64,000 bases of DNA from JAADFF01 sp013153035 (GCA_026184435.1 CP046447.1); one strand, 5' to 3'; positions 7,180 through 16,419 are shown, counted from the first letter of the stretch. Notes: generated by a model not told the origin, from the sequence alone. A program made the numbers and translations.

Positions 7180-9570
7180 TTATGGGTTAGCCTCGTATGT
7201 TGCCGTAATAGTTAGTGTTACATGTATATCATCTGCAGAATCTTCGGTTGGTTTGAATTTGACCCATGCGTAGAAGGTGTTGTTAAGATTATTTATATCT
7301 GATAGTGGTATATCAGGCAATGTTATAGAAGTAAGCATGCCATTGTCATTGATATCCACATTGGAAGAGTCTAAATAGTAAGTATTTATTTCATTGCAAT
7401 CGCCGTCAAATATGGTATAACCCCATGTATTGGTGTATATCTCGCTCTTAAAAATATCTATGATATACGACGGATTTGTATAAGCTATGGAGTTCTGATT
7501 TGATAAATATACTGTAAAAAGTACTTGATCAAAATAATCGCATTTACTCGTATAAAAATATGCCCAGTCATTTTTTTGTATTGTTATGCTAAGTCCTTGT
7601 AGTGTAGATGCACAGGTAGTAGATGGAGAAATTTCTAATATAGGTGAATATCTGTATCCCTCAGAGTCATCGTTGTAAAACCATACTGTGTATCTTTGTA
7701 GGGTATCATAACGGTATGCCATGTTTCCGTAACTTGTTATATAAACATCATAACGGTTGTATATTTCACAATATGGACATGATTCATTATTTCTACCTAA
7801 GACAGAATAAAGTTCTAAATTGTCTATAGATTCGTTGATGTTATCAAATTCTACATACGTGTATCCGTTACCATCAGATATTACATCTTTTGGTGTATCG
7901 CTGTTTAGTTGATATTGAGAAAAAACATCGGCTGTTGCCGTTGGGTATGTGATTGTTGTGTTTTCTTGTAGTTTCCACCTCGACCACCATAATTTTTTCT
8001 TCCATATTCCTATATACACTTTGTCTTTATCATCTGGTAGTTTTTCTATTTTGATTTTCTTAATGAAAGCATCAGAGGGAACAAGATTTCTGATAATATC
8101 TGTGTCATTAGGTTCTTTATATGCCCACTTTTTATTTAATGTTAGACTGCAAATTTGGTTCTTATTCTTTTCTGTTTTTGTGACATATGCCTTTGTTAAT
8201 GTCATTGTTGTTGCCATTAAAATATCAGCAGGTTGAGATGTTACAGAGCCTTCTACTCTAAATAATCCTTCACAGCATCTAATAAGGGTAATACTGTTTT
8301 CTCTGTTTATTGTTCCCCAGTTGAGGTATGCTTTGGCGTTGACCGTTGTTAGTGGTATCCACACATTCTTTAATTCTTCTGGTATAGGTATGAATACATA
8401 ATGGTATTGACCATCACTTGTTTGATATGCATTTGCTGCTGATTCTGTATACGTGTTTCCTAAATATGTATAATCTACTTTGGTTTGACTCCAAAGGGAG
8501 GCAATACCGTTATCTACCTTGACAACTATATAATTGCCTGTTGCTGTAGATATGCAACTTGGTAATATTTCATCTACGTTGTTAGGATTGGCAACTTCTA
8601 CTACATCCACTATCTTAAACACACTTTCTACATTTATTGTTATGCTGTCCTCCCCAGTTAAGCCTGAAGCTGAAGCTATGGCCCTTATCGTGTATGTTCC
8701 AGGTGTTTGGGGAGCCGTACAAGAAAAAGTATATATATATCCACTGATAGATGTGGGATTTCCGCATGATACACCGCTTATATCTACAGTGGGCTGAACT
8801 CCTTGCCTGCTGGCGCCCACGAGGAGATATGACTCTACTGCGACTTCTATATTATCGCCAGGGCTATAGGTTGTTCCATCAAGCGGCGATGTGATATTAA
8901 CGATGAGTTCTGTAGGTTCATTGACAAATAGGGTTATAGAGTCATCATTTGTAAGAGAGTTTTTCTCAGCCACAGCTTTAATTTCTATACTACCGCTGGC
9001 GTTTGCCGGTACAGTATATGTATAAGAATATGTGTCGTTGCTATTTCCAGAAAATATACGAACAAGATTTCCGCCGATATACAACTCTACGCTATCCACC
9101 GGATAACTTTGCCCATTTTCCACATAAAAAGCCTCTATCACAATATTGATATTGTCTCCAGGATTGACTTTAGTGCCATCTTCTGGTGAGGTGATTTTTA
9201 CATATATGCCTTTTGTTGTGACATTAGTATGTATTGGAGCTACCAAGAATATAGGTAGCCATCCTGCTATAGATGGTTTTACTTCGATATAGGGACTACT
9301 CCCTATATATTTCTTTTCGTACTCTACATTGACCTGTCCCACAGCAGTGTTTTCTTGCTCGTTGGAGAGTGTAGCCAGAGCTATTGCTTTAGCTTTGGCC
9401 ATTTCTCTATACCACTGAAGAGTTTCTGTCTGATATCTAAGAATAGATGTATTGGTGCCACTGCTCATAGACATATTAATGACAGGTATCATGAGGCTAA
9501 CCAATACACCCAAGATAATGATAGAAACTAAGAGTTCTACCAGCGTAAAACCTCTTTCTTTTTTCTGCAT
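7180..9570 (-). CDS. Giant prepilin-like protein with Ig-like domains
   Basis: The N terminus has a textbook type IV prepilin/pseudopilin cleavage and methylation site, KKERGFTLVELLVSIIILGV: short basic leader, Gly-Phe, and Glu at +5 in a hydrophobic helix. Normal pilins have 100-200 residues; this has 796. After the N-terminal helix (to about residue 60) come two bacterial Ig-like repeats, each opening with ITSPEDGTKVNPGDNI or ITSPLDGTTYSPGDNI (about 125-320), then a long Thr/Asn/Tyr-rich region with scattered Cys. The ATG at 9570 is preferred because AAGGAGAGG lies 6 bases upstream; the ATG two codons earlier abuts it. No pilus assembly genes are nearby, so export and processing machinery must be elsewhere. 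Likely a surface adhesin or minor pilin tip protein. Confidence 0.8.
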   Translation of the reverse strand: MQKKERGFTLVELLVSIIILGVLVSLMIPVINMSMSSGTNTSILRYQTETLQWYREMAKAKAIALATLSNEQENTAVGQVNVEYEKKYIGSSPYIEVKPSIAGWLPIFLVAPIHTNVTTKGIYVKITSPEDGTKVNPGDNINIVIEAFYVENGQSYPVDSVELYIGGNLVRIFSGNSNDTYSYTYTVPANASGSIEIKAVAEKNSLTNDDSITLFVNEPTELIVNITSPLDGTTYSPGDNIEVAVESYLLVGASRQGVQPTVDISGVSCGNPTSISGYIYTFSCTAPQTPGTYTIRAIASASGLTGEDSITINVESVFKIVDVVEVANPNNVDEILPSCISTATGNYIVVKVDNGIASLWSQTKVDYTYLGNTYTESAANAYQTSDGQYHYVFIPIPEELKNVWIPLTTVNAKAYLNWGTINRENSITLIRCCEGLFRVEGSVTSQPADILMATTMTLTKAYVTKTEKNKNQICSLTLNKKWAYKEPNDTDIIRNLVPSDAFIKKIKIEKLPDDKDKVYIGIWKKKLWWSRWKLQENTTITYPTATADVFSQYQLNSDTPKDVISDGNGYTYVEFDNINESIDNLELYSVLGRNNESCPYCEIYNRYDVYITSYGNMAYRYDTLQRYTVWFYNDDSEGYRYSPILEISPSTTCASTLQGLSITIQKNDWAYFYTSKCDYFDQVLFTVYLSNQNSIAYTNPSYIIDIFKSEIYTNTWGYTIFDGDCNEINTYYLDSSNVDINDNGMLTSITLPDIPLSDINNLNNTFYAWVKFKPTEDSADDIHVTLTITATYEANP

Positions 9571-9573
9571 ACA

Positions 9574-9591
9574 CATCCTCTCCTTGAGGAT
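9574..9591 (-). promoter_or_regulatory. Hairpin overlapping the ribosome site of the prepilin-like gene
   Basis: On the minus strand, ATCCTC and GAGGAT (6-bp arms, 5-base loop) enclose the AAGGAGAGG ribosome site and one of two candidate start codons. The hairpin could limit translation initiation. This is inferred from base complementarity only. Confidence 0.35.
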
Positions 9592-9719
9592 ATTTTATCA
9601 CTCTATATATGAAGAGTATTTTGCATATTTTAGTTAGTATTTGCAGAAAACCTATACCAAATTTTGCCAAATATCATAAAATAAAGACTGGACCATAGTA
9701 TAAATGGGAGGTGAACTAT

Positions 9720-12374
9720 ATGGAGAAGAAGAAAAGAATTTACTTCTTTGACGAAGGTAGTGCAGAAATGAAACAATTGCTGGGTGGTAAGGGAGCCAAC
9801 CTCGCTGAGATGAAGAGAATAGGTCTTCCTGTACCCCCCGGTTTCACAATTACCACAGAAGTTTGTCGTGAGTATTATGCTGTAGGTGGCAGGCTTCCTG
9901 ATGGCCTTGAAGAAGAGATCATAGAGGCCATGCATAGACTGGAGAAGGAAGCCGGTGCTAAGTTTGGCGATCCTGAGAATCCTCTCCTTGTATCTGTTCG
10001 TTCCGGTGCACCTATATCAATGCCCGGTATGATGGATACTATTCTCAACCTTGGTCTCAATGATGAAACTGTTAAAGGTCTTGCTAAACTGACAAACAAT
10101 GAGAGATTTGCATATGACTCTTATCGTCGTTTTATTATGATGTTCTCTGATGTTGTTCGCGGTGTAGACAGACAGCTATTTGAGGAAGCACTTGAAGAGA
10201 TTAAGAAAAAATATGGTGCTAAAACCGATGCCGATGTGCCTGCTGAGGGTATGAAAGAGCTTGCCGAGCGTTCTAAAGAGATTTACAAGGAGCAGCTTGG
10301 AGAAGACTTCCCACAGGATGTGTGGAAGCAGCTTATTATGGCTGTAGATGCCGTTTTCCGCTCTTGGAATAATGAGAGGGCTATCCTCTACCGTAAGATT
10401 AATAACATTCCCGATGATATGGGAACTGCTGTTAATATCGTGAAGATGGTATTTGGTAATATGGGCGATGACTCTGCAACAGGTGTTGCATTTACAAGAA
10501 ATCCATCTACCGGTGAGAAAGAGCTTTATGGTGAATATCTTATCAATGCTCAGGGTGAGGATGTTGTTGCCGGTATTAGAACACCAAAACCTGTTAAGGA
10601 ACTTAAGAATGATATTCCACAGGCATATGACGAGCTTGTAAGAGTTGCTGAGATTCTGGAGAAGCACTATCGTGATATGCAGGATATGGAGTTTACCATT
10701 GAAAAGGGTAAGCTCTATATGCTTCAGACAAGAACCGGTAAGAGAACAGCAGCTGCCGCTGTGAAAATTGCTGTGGATATGGTTAAAGAAGGTCTTATTA
10801 CCAAGGAAGAGGCTATTATGAGGGTTACACCTGAACAGATAGAAACACTGCTTCACAAGAGAATTGACCCAGCTGCAAAGAAGATTCTTATTGCTAAAGG
10901 TCTTCCAGCATCTCCCGGTGCCGCTACCGGTGCTGTTGTGTTTGATACACAGGAGGCTGTTAAGCTGGCAGAAGAAGGCAAGAAGGTTATTCTTGTTAGA
11001 CCTGAGACAACACCAGATGACCTACACGGTATGGTTGCATCTCAGGGTATTCTTACCAGCCGTGGTGGTATGACTTCCCACGCAGCTGTTGTTGCTCGTG
11101 GTATGGGTAAGCCAGCTGTTGTCGGTTGTGAGGAGATAGACATTGATATGGAAAAGGAGCAGTTCACAGCACCAAATGGCAAAGTCTATAAGAAGGGCGA
11201 TATCATTACCATAGACGGTTCTACTGGTGAGGTATTTGAGGGCGAAGTGCCTCTGATTGATCCTCAGATGAGCGGTGAGTTCAAGGAACTTCTTGACTGG
11301 GCCGATGAGATTCGCGTACTCGGTGTGTATGCCAATGCAGACAATCCCGAAGATGCCGCCAAGGCAAGGGAATTTGGTGCCGAGGGTATCGGTCTTGCCA
11401 GAACAGAGCACATGTTCCTTGGACCTGAAAGAGTGCAGATTGTGCAGCGTATGATTATGGCAGATACTCCAGAAGAGAGGAGAGAGGCCCTCAAGGATCT
11501 TGGTAAGCTCCAGAAAGCAGACTTTAAAGGTATTCTTGAGGCTATGGATGGTCTCCCAGTAACTATCAGACTTCTTGATCCACCACTGCACGAGTTCCTG
11601 CCTGCACCAGAGGAACTGGCAGAGGAGATTAGAAAGCTTGAAGATGAAGGTGCCCCAGCAGAGGTTATTGAGGAGAAGAAGAAACTCTATCACAAGGCTG
11701 TTGAGCTTGCTGAGCACAACCCCATGATGGGCTTCCGTGGCTGCCGTCTGGGTCTTATCTATCCAGAGATTTATGAGATGCAAGTAGAGGCCCTTATGGA
11801 GGCTGCAGCTGAGCTGAAGAAAGAGGGTAAGAACCCCATCGTCAAGATTATGCATCCACTGGTTGGTCATGTCAATGAGATGAAGAGACTAAGAGAGATG
11901 ACCGATCGTGTGGCATTCCAGGTACTTGACAGAGAGGGTATAGACCTGAAGTACAAGGTAGGTACCATGATTGAGGTGCCTCGTGCAGCCCTTACTGCAT
12001 ATCAGATTGCAGAGTATGCTGAATTCTTCTCCTTCGGTACAAACGACCTAACACAGATGACATTTGCATTCTCCCGTGATGATGCAGAGGGTAAGTTCCT
12101 TGCTAAGTATGTTGAAGAAGGTATCCTTCCAAAGAACCCATTCATTGTTCTTGACAGAGATGGTGTGGGACGCCTTATTAAGATTGCTGTTACAGATGGA
12201 AGAAAGACCAGAGCAGACCTTGATGTGGGTATATGCGGTGAACACGGTGGTAACCCAGAGTCTATTGAGTTCTGCCATATTGTAGGACTTGACTATGTCT
12301 CTGCATCTCCATATCGTGTGCCTGTAGCCCGTCTTGCTGCAGCTCAGGCTGCTATTAAGCACCCAAAGAAGTAA
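9720..12374 (+). CDS. ppdK: Pyruvate, phosphate dikinase
   Basis: Interconverts pyruvate, ATP and phosphate with phosphoenolpyruvate, AMP and pyrophosphate; in fermenters it can run toward ATP or feed gluconeogenesis. The 884 residues match the usual length. The N-terminal nucleotide-binding domain has LGGKGANLAEM and SVRSGAPISMPGMMDT. The phospho-carrier His is near residue 454 in GGMTSHAAVVARG. The C-terminal PEP/pyruvate barrel has GIGLARTEHMF, MGFRGCRLG and the catalytic Cys near 839 in DVGICGEHGG. I chose the ATG at 9720 (GGGAGG 8 bases upstream) over the in-frame GTG at 9711, which overlaps the ribosome site. The gene stands alone with its own terminator. Confidence 0.97.
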   Translation: MEKKKRIYFFDEGSAEMKQLLGGKGANLAEMKRIGLPVPPGFTITTEVCREYYAVGGRLPDGLEEEIIEAMHRLEKEAGAKFGDPENPLLVSVRSGAPISMPGMMDTILNLGLNDETVKGLAKLTNNERFAYDSYRRFIMMFSDVVRGVDRQLFEEALEEIKKKYGAKTDADVPAEGMKELAERSKEIYKEQLGEDFPQDVWKQLIMAVDAVFRSWNNERAILYRKINNIPDDMGTAVNIVKMVFGNMGDDSATGVAFTRNPSTGEKELYGEYLINAQGEDVVAGIRTPKPVKELKNDIPQAYDELVRVAEILEKHYRDMQDMEFTIEKGKLYMLQTRTGKRTAAAAVKIAVDMVKEGLITKEEAIMRVTPEQIETLLHKRIDPAAKKILIAKGLPASPGAATGAVVFDTQEAVKLAEEGKKVILVRPETTPDDLHGMVASQGILTSRGGMTSHAAVVARGMGKPAVVGCEEIDIDMEKEQFTAPNGKVYKKGDIITIDGSTGEVFEGEVPLIDPQMSGEFKELLDWADEIRVLGVYANADNPEDAAKAREFGAEGIGLARTEHMFLGPERVQIVQRMIMADTPEERREALKDLGKLQKADFKGILEAMDGLPVTIRLLDPPLHEFLPAPEELAEEIRKLEDEGAPAEVIEEKKKLYHKAVELAEHNPMMGFRGCRLGLIYPEIYEMQVEALMEAAAELKKEGKNPIVKIMHPLVGHVNEMKRLREMTDRVAFQVLDREGIDLKYKVGTMIEVPRAALTAYQIAEYAEFFSFGTNDLTQMTFAFSRDDAEGKFLAKYVEEGILPKNPFIVLDRDGVGRLIKIAVTDGRKTRADLDVGICGEHGGNPESIEFCHIVGLDYVSASPYRVPVARLAAAQAAIKHPKK

Positions 12375-12395
12375 TGCTGTAGCAGTGTTCTATAG

Positions 12396-12424
12396 GAGGA
12401 GGGCCCCAGCCCTCCTCTTTCTTT
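12396..12424 (+). terminator. Rho-independent terminator after ppdK
   Basis: A 9-bp stem GAGGAGGGC/GCCCTCCTC with a CCCA loop (12396-12417) is followed by a T-rich tail. Confidence 0.88.
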
Positions 12425-12430
12425 TTGAAA

Positions 12431-12477
12431 GAAGTTTATAAACTATTCCTACATAAAACTTCAATGATAGAATAGTT
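12431..12477. promoter_or_regulatory. Interleaved inverted repeats upstream of the CoA-disulfide reductase gene
   Basis: Three overlapping dyads are visible: the perfect palindrome GTTTATAAAC (12434-12443), GAAGTTT/AAACTTC (12431-12437 and 12456-12462) and AACTATTC/GAATAGTT (12441-12448 and 12470-12477). A possible -10, TAGAAT, is at 12468-12473. The cluster could be a redox-regulator binding region or alternative leader structures. It does not match an operator I know. Confidence 0.35.
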
Positions 12478-12506
12478 GCAGAAATGAAATATGGGAGGTG
12501 AGTCGT

Positions 12507-13850
12507 ATGAAGACATACGATGTAGTAGTAATAGGTGGTTCTGCTGCCGGTATTGTTGCTGCAGCAACTGTAAGGCAGACTTATCCTGATAAAAAAGTTG
12601 TTGTTATTCGTAAAGAGAGCAAGGTGTTAGTGCCTTGTGGTATTCCTTATACTGTTAAGACTGTCGGCGATGTGGATAAGAACCTTATTGCCGATACAGC
12701 CGTGACCGGTAAAGGTGCAGATCTTATCATCGATGAGGTTATAGAGATAATTCCCGATGAGAAAAAGGTTCTTCTCCGTTCTGGTGAAGAGATAGCATAT
12801 GATAAACTCATTCTTGCTACAGGTTCAAAACCGGTATTTCCACCAATACCCGGTAGAGATCTCGATGGCGTCTTTACCGTACCTAAAGACTACGATGTGG
12901 TTAAAGAGCTAAAGTCCCGCATAGAAAAGGCTGAAAACATCGTTATTGTTGGTGGTGGCTTCATTGGTGTCGAATTCTCCGATGAGATTTCTGCTCTTGG
13001 TAAGAAGGTTACTATTGTGGAAATGCTTCCCCATGTTTTGGGTAAGGCATTTGACCCAGAGTTTGCTGAGATGGCAGAAGAAATTCTTAAAGAGAAAGGT
13101 GTTTCTATTAAGACCGGTGAGCTTGTTACAGAGATTGCCGGTGAGGGTGGAAAGGTTAAAGAGGTGGTTCTGAAAAGTGGGCAGCGTATACCAGCCGACC
13201 TTGTTATCCTTTCTATAGGTTATAGACCTAATGCCGATCTTGCCAAGAAGGCCGGTATTCCTGTAGGTACATTTGGTGGTATTATCGTAGATAATCTCGG
13301 TAAGACCCTTGTCAAAGATATTTATGCTGTAGGTGATTGTGCCGAAAACAGATGTTCTCTTACACCTAATGGTCTATGCCCTATGCTTGCATCTGTTGCT
13401 ACCGCAACAGCCAGAAGAGCAGCCCTCAACCTTTACAACATTAAGGCTTTGCCAACAGCTGTGTTTGGTGCATTTGGCTTTTCTACTGTTGTTGGTGGAA
13501 GAACATTTGCCGCTGTTGGTCTCACTGAAACCGCTGCCCGTGAGCTGGGATATGACATCATCGTGGGTAAGTTTGAAACATTAGATACCCATCCTGGTAG
13601 TGTTCCGGGTTCTATGAAACAGATTGTCAAGCTTATAGCACTTGCTAAGACCGGACACATTATCGGTGCCCAGCTAACCGGTGGTAAATCTGTTGGTGAG
13701 CTTGTTAATGTGCTTGCAACGGCTGTTACAGCAGGTATGAATGCTTCAGAGTTGGCATTTACCCAAGTTGCAACGCACCCACTGCTTACCGCAGCACCAA
13801 CAGTCTATCCTATTACTATGGCTGCTATGTCTATTCTTCATCAGATGTAA
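12507..13850 (+). CDS. FAD-dependent CoA-disulfide reductase / NADH oxidase family protein
   Basis: A pyridine-nucleotide-disulfide oxidoreductase of the single-cysteine group, which reduces CoA disulfide, persulfides or oxygen with NAD(P)H. The 447 residues begin with the FAD-binding VVIGGSAAGIVAA, have the redox-active single Cys in VLVPCGIPY (about residue 43), the NAD(P)H-binding IVIVGGGFIGVEFSDE near 150, the second FAD motif DIYAVGDCAE near 275, and a C-terminal dimerisation domain. I chose the ATG at 12507, 8 bases after GGGAGG. In an anaerobe it plausibly protects against oxygen or handles sulfur. The sequence cannot say which substrate is physiological. It is flanked by terminators and is probably monocistronic. 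Confidence 0.87.
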   Translation: MKTYDVVVIGGSAAGIVAAATVRQTYPDKKVVVIRKESKVLVPCGIPYTVKTVGDVDKNLIADTAVTGKGADLIIDEVIEIIPDEKKVLLRSGEEIAYDKLILATGSKPVFPPIPGRDLDGVFTVPKDYDVVKELKSRIEKAENIVIVGGGFIGVEFSDEISALGKKVTIVEMLPHVLGKAFDPEFAEMAEEILKEKGVSIKTGELVTEIAGEGGKVKEVVLKSGQRIPADLVILSIGYRPNADLAKKAGIPVGTFGGIIVDNLGKTLVKDIYAVGDCAENRCSLTPNGLCPMLASVATATARRAALNLYNIKALPTAVFGAFGFSTVVGGRTFAAVGLTETAARELGYDIIVGKFETLDTHPGSVPGSMKQIVKLIALAKTGHIIGAQLTGGKSVGELVNVLATAVTAGMNASELAFTQVATHPLLTAAPTVYPITMAAMSILHQM

Positions 13851-13875
13851 GAAATTGCGGTATAGACTGTCATAG

Positions 13876-13903
13876 GGAGAGGGCTGTTGCCCTCTCCTTT
13901 TTT
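13876..13903 (+). terminator. Rho-independent terminator after the CoA-disulfide reductase gene
   Basis: A 9-bp stem GGAGAGGGC/GCCCTCTCC with loop TGTT is followed by six T. Confidence 0.9.
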
Positions 13904-13962
13904 CATTTTGTAACGATATGTTTCCCCTACCACTCTAAAGAGGGTGAAAGGGGGAGATGCAT

Positions 13963-15063
13963 GTGAATATAAAACCACTTAAAATAGGTGATGTAACTAT
14001 CGACATTCCAATCATACAAGGTGGTATGGGGGTAGGTATTTCTCTGCATCGCTTGGCATCTGCTGTGTCTAATGAAGGGGCACTAGGGGTATTGTCGGCT
14101 GCAGGTATAGGGTTTCTACATCCTATGTGGGAGAAAAATCCACGTAAAGCTAATATTATTGCTCTTGAAGAAGAAATAGATAAAGTTCGGGCCAATACAG
14201 AAAAACCTTTTGGAGTCAATATCATGGTAGCGTTGAGTGATTTTGAAAATCTTTTAATAACAGCTGTGAAAAAGGGAGTAGATGTGGCGATTATGGGAGC
14301 AGGCTTACCACTTCAAGTGATTTCTGCTCTTAGAAAGGCAGGTATTAAAGAGTGGAAAACAAAGTTTTTACCTATAGTATCATCGGGAAAAGCTGCGCGT
14401 ATTATTTTTTCTTATTGGGATAAGCATTATTCTATTATTCCTGATGGTGTTGTTGTTGAGGGGCCAAAGGCTGGTGGGCATCTGGGATTTAAAAGGGAGG
14501 AACTGGAAAACCCACCAGATGTGTTTGATATTGTCAGAGATGTAAAGAGAGTTTTGGCAAGGTGGGAAGACAAATACGCTAAGCATATACCTATAATTGT
14601 TGCCGGAGGCATATGGGATGGAAAGGATATTTATAAAGCTATTAATGGCGTGGGTGCAGATGGTGTCCAGATGGCAACCCGATTTGTTGCAACTTATGAA
14701 TGTGATGCCGATGAACGATTTAAACAGGCATATATCCAAGCGAAACCGGAAGATATTGTATTTATAAAAAGTCCAGTAGGACTTCCTGGCAGGGCTATAA
14801 AAAATAAGTTTTTGGAAGAGGTTGAAGCGGGGGTAAGAAAGCCTTTTACATGCCGCTGGAAGTGTCTGAGAACATGCGATTATCGCAAGGCTCCATATTG
14901 TATTGCTGAAGCTCTAACAAATGCTGCTAAGGGTAATCTCGAAAATGGCTTTGCCTTTGCCGGTGCTAATGCGTGGAAGGTGGATAAGATTGTATCTGTT
15001 AAAGAGCTTATGGACACACTTTTACAGGAATATCAGATGGCTATATCGGAGATGAATATATAG
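13963..15063 (+). CDS. Nitronate monooxygenase / 2-nitropropane dioxygenase-like FMN protein
   Basis: A TIM-barrel flavoprotein related to nitronate monooxygenases and to the FabK enoyl-ACP reductases. Visible family blocks in 366 residues: PIIQGGMGVGIS at the N terminus, GVNIMVAL, DGVVVEGPKAGGHLG (FMN phosphate and catalytic His region), PIIVAGGIWDG and GADGVQMATRFVAT. Near residue 305 is a Cys-rich patch, CRWKCLRTCDYRKAPYC, typical of the long clostridial-type members; its role is unknown. GTG at 13963 fits the GGGGGAG ribosome site (6-base gap) better than the ATG at 13957, which abuts it. In anaerobes the true substrate is often not nitronate, so function is family-level only. Confidence 0.8.
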   Translation: MNIKPLKIGDVTIDIPIIQGGMGVGISLHRLASAVSNEGALGVLSAAGIGFLHPMWEKNPRKANIIALEEEIDKVRANTEKPFGVNIMVALSDFENLLITAVKKGVDVAIMGAGLPLQVISALRKAGIKEWKTKFLPIVSSGKAARIIFSYWDKHYSIIPDGVVVEGPKAGGHLGFKREELENPPDVFDIVRDVKRVLARWEDKYAKHIPIIVAGGIWDGKDIYKAINGVGADGVQMATRFVATYECDADERFKQAYIQAKPEDIVFIKSPVGLPGRAIKNKFLEEVEAGVRKPFTCRWKCLRTCDYRKAPYCIAEALTNAAKGNLENGFAFAGANAWKVDKIVSVKELMDTLLQEYQMAISEMNI

Positions 15064-15071
15064 CAATCATT

Positions 15072-15151
15072 TTTACCGCTTCCCCTTATCCGTGCTAAAA
15101 TAACAATATCAATACCTATGCACAGTGTTTAGTGCGGAAGGGGGAAGCGGT
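15072..15151 (+). promoter_or_regulatory. gdhA promoter region with an inverted repeat covering the ribosome site
   Basis: ACCGCTTCCCC at 15075-15085 is the exact complement of GGGGAAGCGGT at 15141-15151, and pairing extends with small bulges to 15092 and 15135. The right arm contains the Shine-Dalgarno of gdhA. A possible promoter (TTTACC at 15072-15077, 18-bp spacer, TAAAAT at 15096-15101) would start transcription after the left arm. Only longer read-through RNA would then form the blocking stem. The two arms could instead be paired operators. Confidence 0.45.
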
Positions 15152-15152
15152 T

Positions 15153-16418
15153 ATGACAAAAAATCCATTTGAAGCCTTCCAAAAGCAAGTAGAATCTGCT
15201 AGTGAACTATTGCATCTTGAACCTCATATTGTGGAACTTCTTAAATGGCCCAAACGTGTGCTTGAAGTGAGGTTTCCTGTGAAGATGGACGATGGTAGGA
15301 CAATTATCTTTACCGGTTGGAGATCTCAACACAATGACGCATTGGGCCCCACAAAGGGTGGTATCCGTTACCACTGGGATGTAACCAAGGAAGAGGTAAT
15401 GGCACTGTCAGGTTGGATGACCTTTAAGAATGCTACTGCCGGACTTCCATATGGTGGTGGAAAAGGCGGTATTCGCTTTAGAGATATGGATGGTAGTCCT
15501 ATCAATCCCAAAGAGTTGTCTGATGCGGAAATAGAGAGAATATCTCGTGCTTTTGTTGATGCTATTGCTCAAATAATAGGACCTGAAAAGGATATCCCAG
15601 CTCCTGATGTATATACCAACCCTAAGATTATGGGTTATATGGTAGATGAGTATTCAAAGCTTCGTGGCTATTGGGCACCGGGCACATTTACTGGTAAGCC
15701 CCTTTCTATAGGTGGTTCAGAGGGTAGAGGTACAGCTACAGCTCGTGGTGGTTTCTTTATACTCAAAGAGGCTCTGAAAACTGTTGCTATGAAGTTTGAA
15801 GGACTTACCGCTGCCGTTCAAGGATTTGGTAATGCCGGATCCTATGAAGCATTATTCTTGTACGAGGCAGGGGTAAAGGTTGTTGCCGTTTCTGATTCTA
15901 AAGGTGGCATATACAATGGAGATGGTCTGAATATACCTGAAGTCATGCAGTTCAAGGCAGAAAGAGGAACAGTTGTCGGATTCCCCGGTGCAGAGAAGAT
16001 ATCCAATAGTGAGCTTCTTACCTTAGAGGTTGATATTCTTGTTCCTGCCGCTCTTGAAAATCAGATTACCGTTGATAACGCAGAAGACATAAAGGCGAAG
16101 TTTATATTAGAGCTTGCCAATGGCCCCACAACACCAGAGGCCGATGAGATTTTATATAAAAACGGTGTAATGGTGCTTCCCGATATACTTGCTAACTCTG
16201 GTGGTGTAACAGTGTCTTACTTTGAGTGGGTTCAGAATATCACAGGCTACTATTGGTCTGAAGAAGAGGTTGATAGAAGATTATCTGAGAAGATGAAAGT
16301 AGCATTTAAGCATGTGTTTGAAGCGGCAAAAGAATTTGGTGTTGATATGAGAAAGGGTGCATATGTAAGCTCTATTAGAAGGGTTGTCGAAGCTATGAAG
16401 GATAGGGGAATGATATAG
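15153..16418 (+). CDS. gdhA: Glutamate dehydrogenase
   Basis: Reversibly deaminates glutamate to 2-oxoglutarate and ammonium with NAD(P)+, a central step in amino-acid fermentation. The 421 residues match the hexameric bacterial/archaeal 45-kDa class. Seen: GPTKGGIRYH, the catalytic Lys near residue 104 in GLPYGGGKGGI, PAPDVYTN with the conserved Asp, the substrate-loop region SIGGSEGRGTATARGG, the dinucleotide-binding GFGNAGS, and ANGPTTPEAD. The ATG at 15153 is chosen because AAGGGGG lies 8 bases upstream. It is the first gene of a long operon running through coaD, ackA and the fatty-acid/RNA genes to the terminator at 23773. Confidence 0.96.
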   Translation: MTKNPFEAFQKQVESASELLHLEPHIVELLKWPKRVLEVRFPVKMDDGRTIIFTGWRSQHNDALGPTKGGIRYHWDVTKEEVMALSGWMTFKNATAGLPYGGGKGGIRFRDMDGSPINPKELSDAEIERISRAFVDAIAQIIGPEKDIPAPDVYTNPKIMGYMVDEYSKLRGYWAPGTFTGKPLSIGGSEGRGTATARGGFFILKEALKTVAMKFEGLTAAVQGFGNAGSYEALFLYEAGVKVVAVSDSKGGIYNGDGLNIPEVMQFKAERGTVVGFPGAEKISNSELLTLEVDILVPAALENQITVDNAEDIKAKFILELANGPTTPEADEILYKNGVMVLPDILANSGGVTVSYFEWVQNITGYYWSEEEVDRRLSEKMKVAFKHVFEAAKEFGVDMRKGAYVSSIRRVVEAMKDRGMI

Positions 16419-16419
16419 T

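Noticed and set aside
11022..11870. 282-codon open frame antisense to ppdK
   Set aside because: It lies opposite an unambiguous conserved gene, has no ribosome site and no recognisable motif; it is a by-product of codon use.
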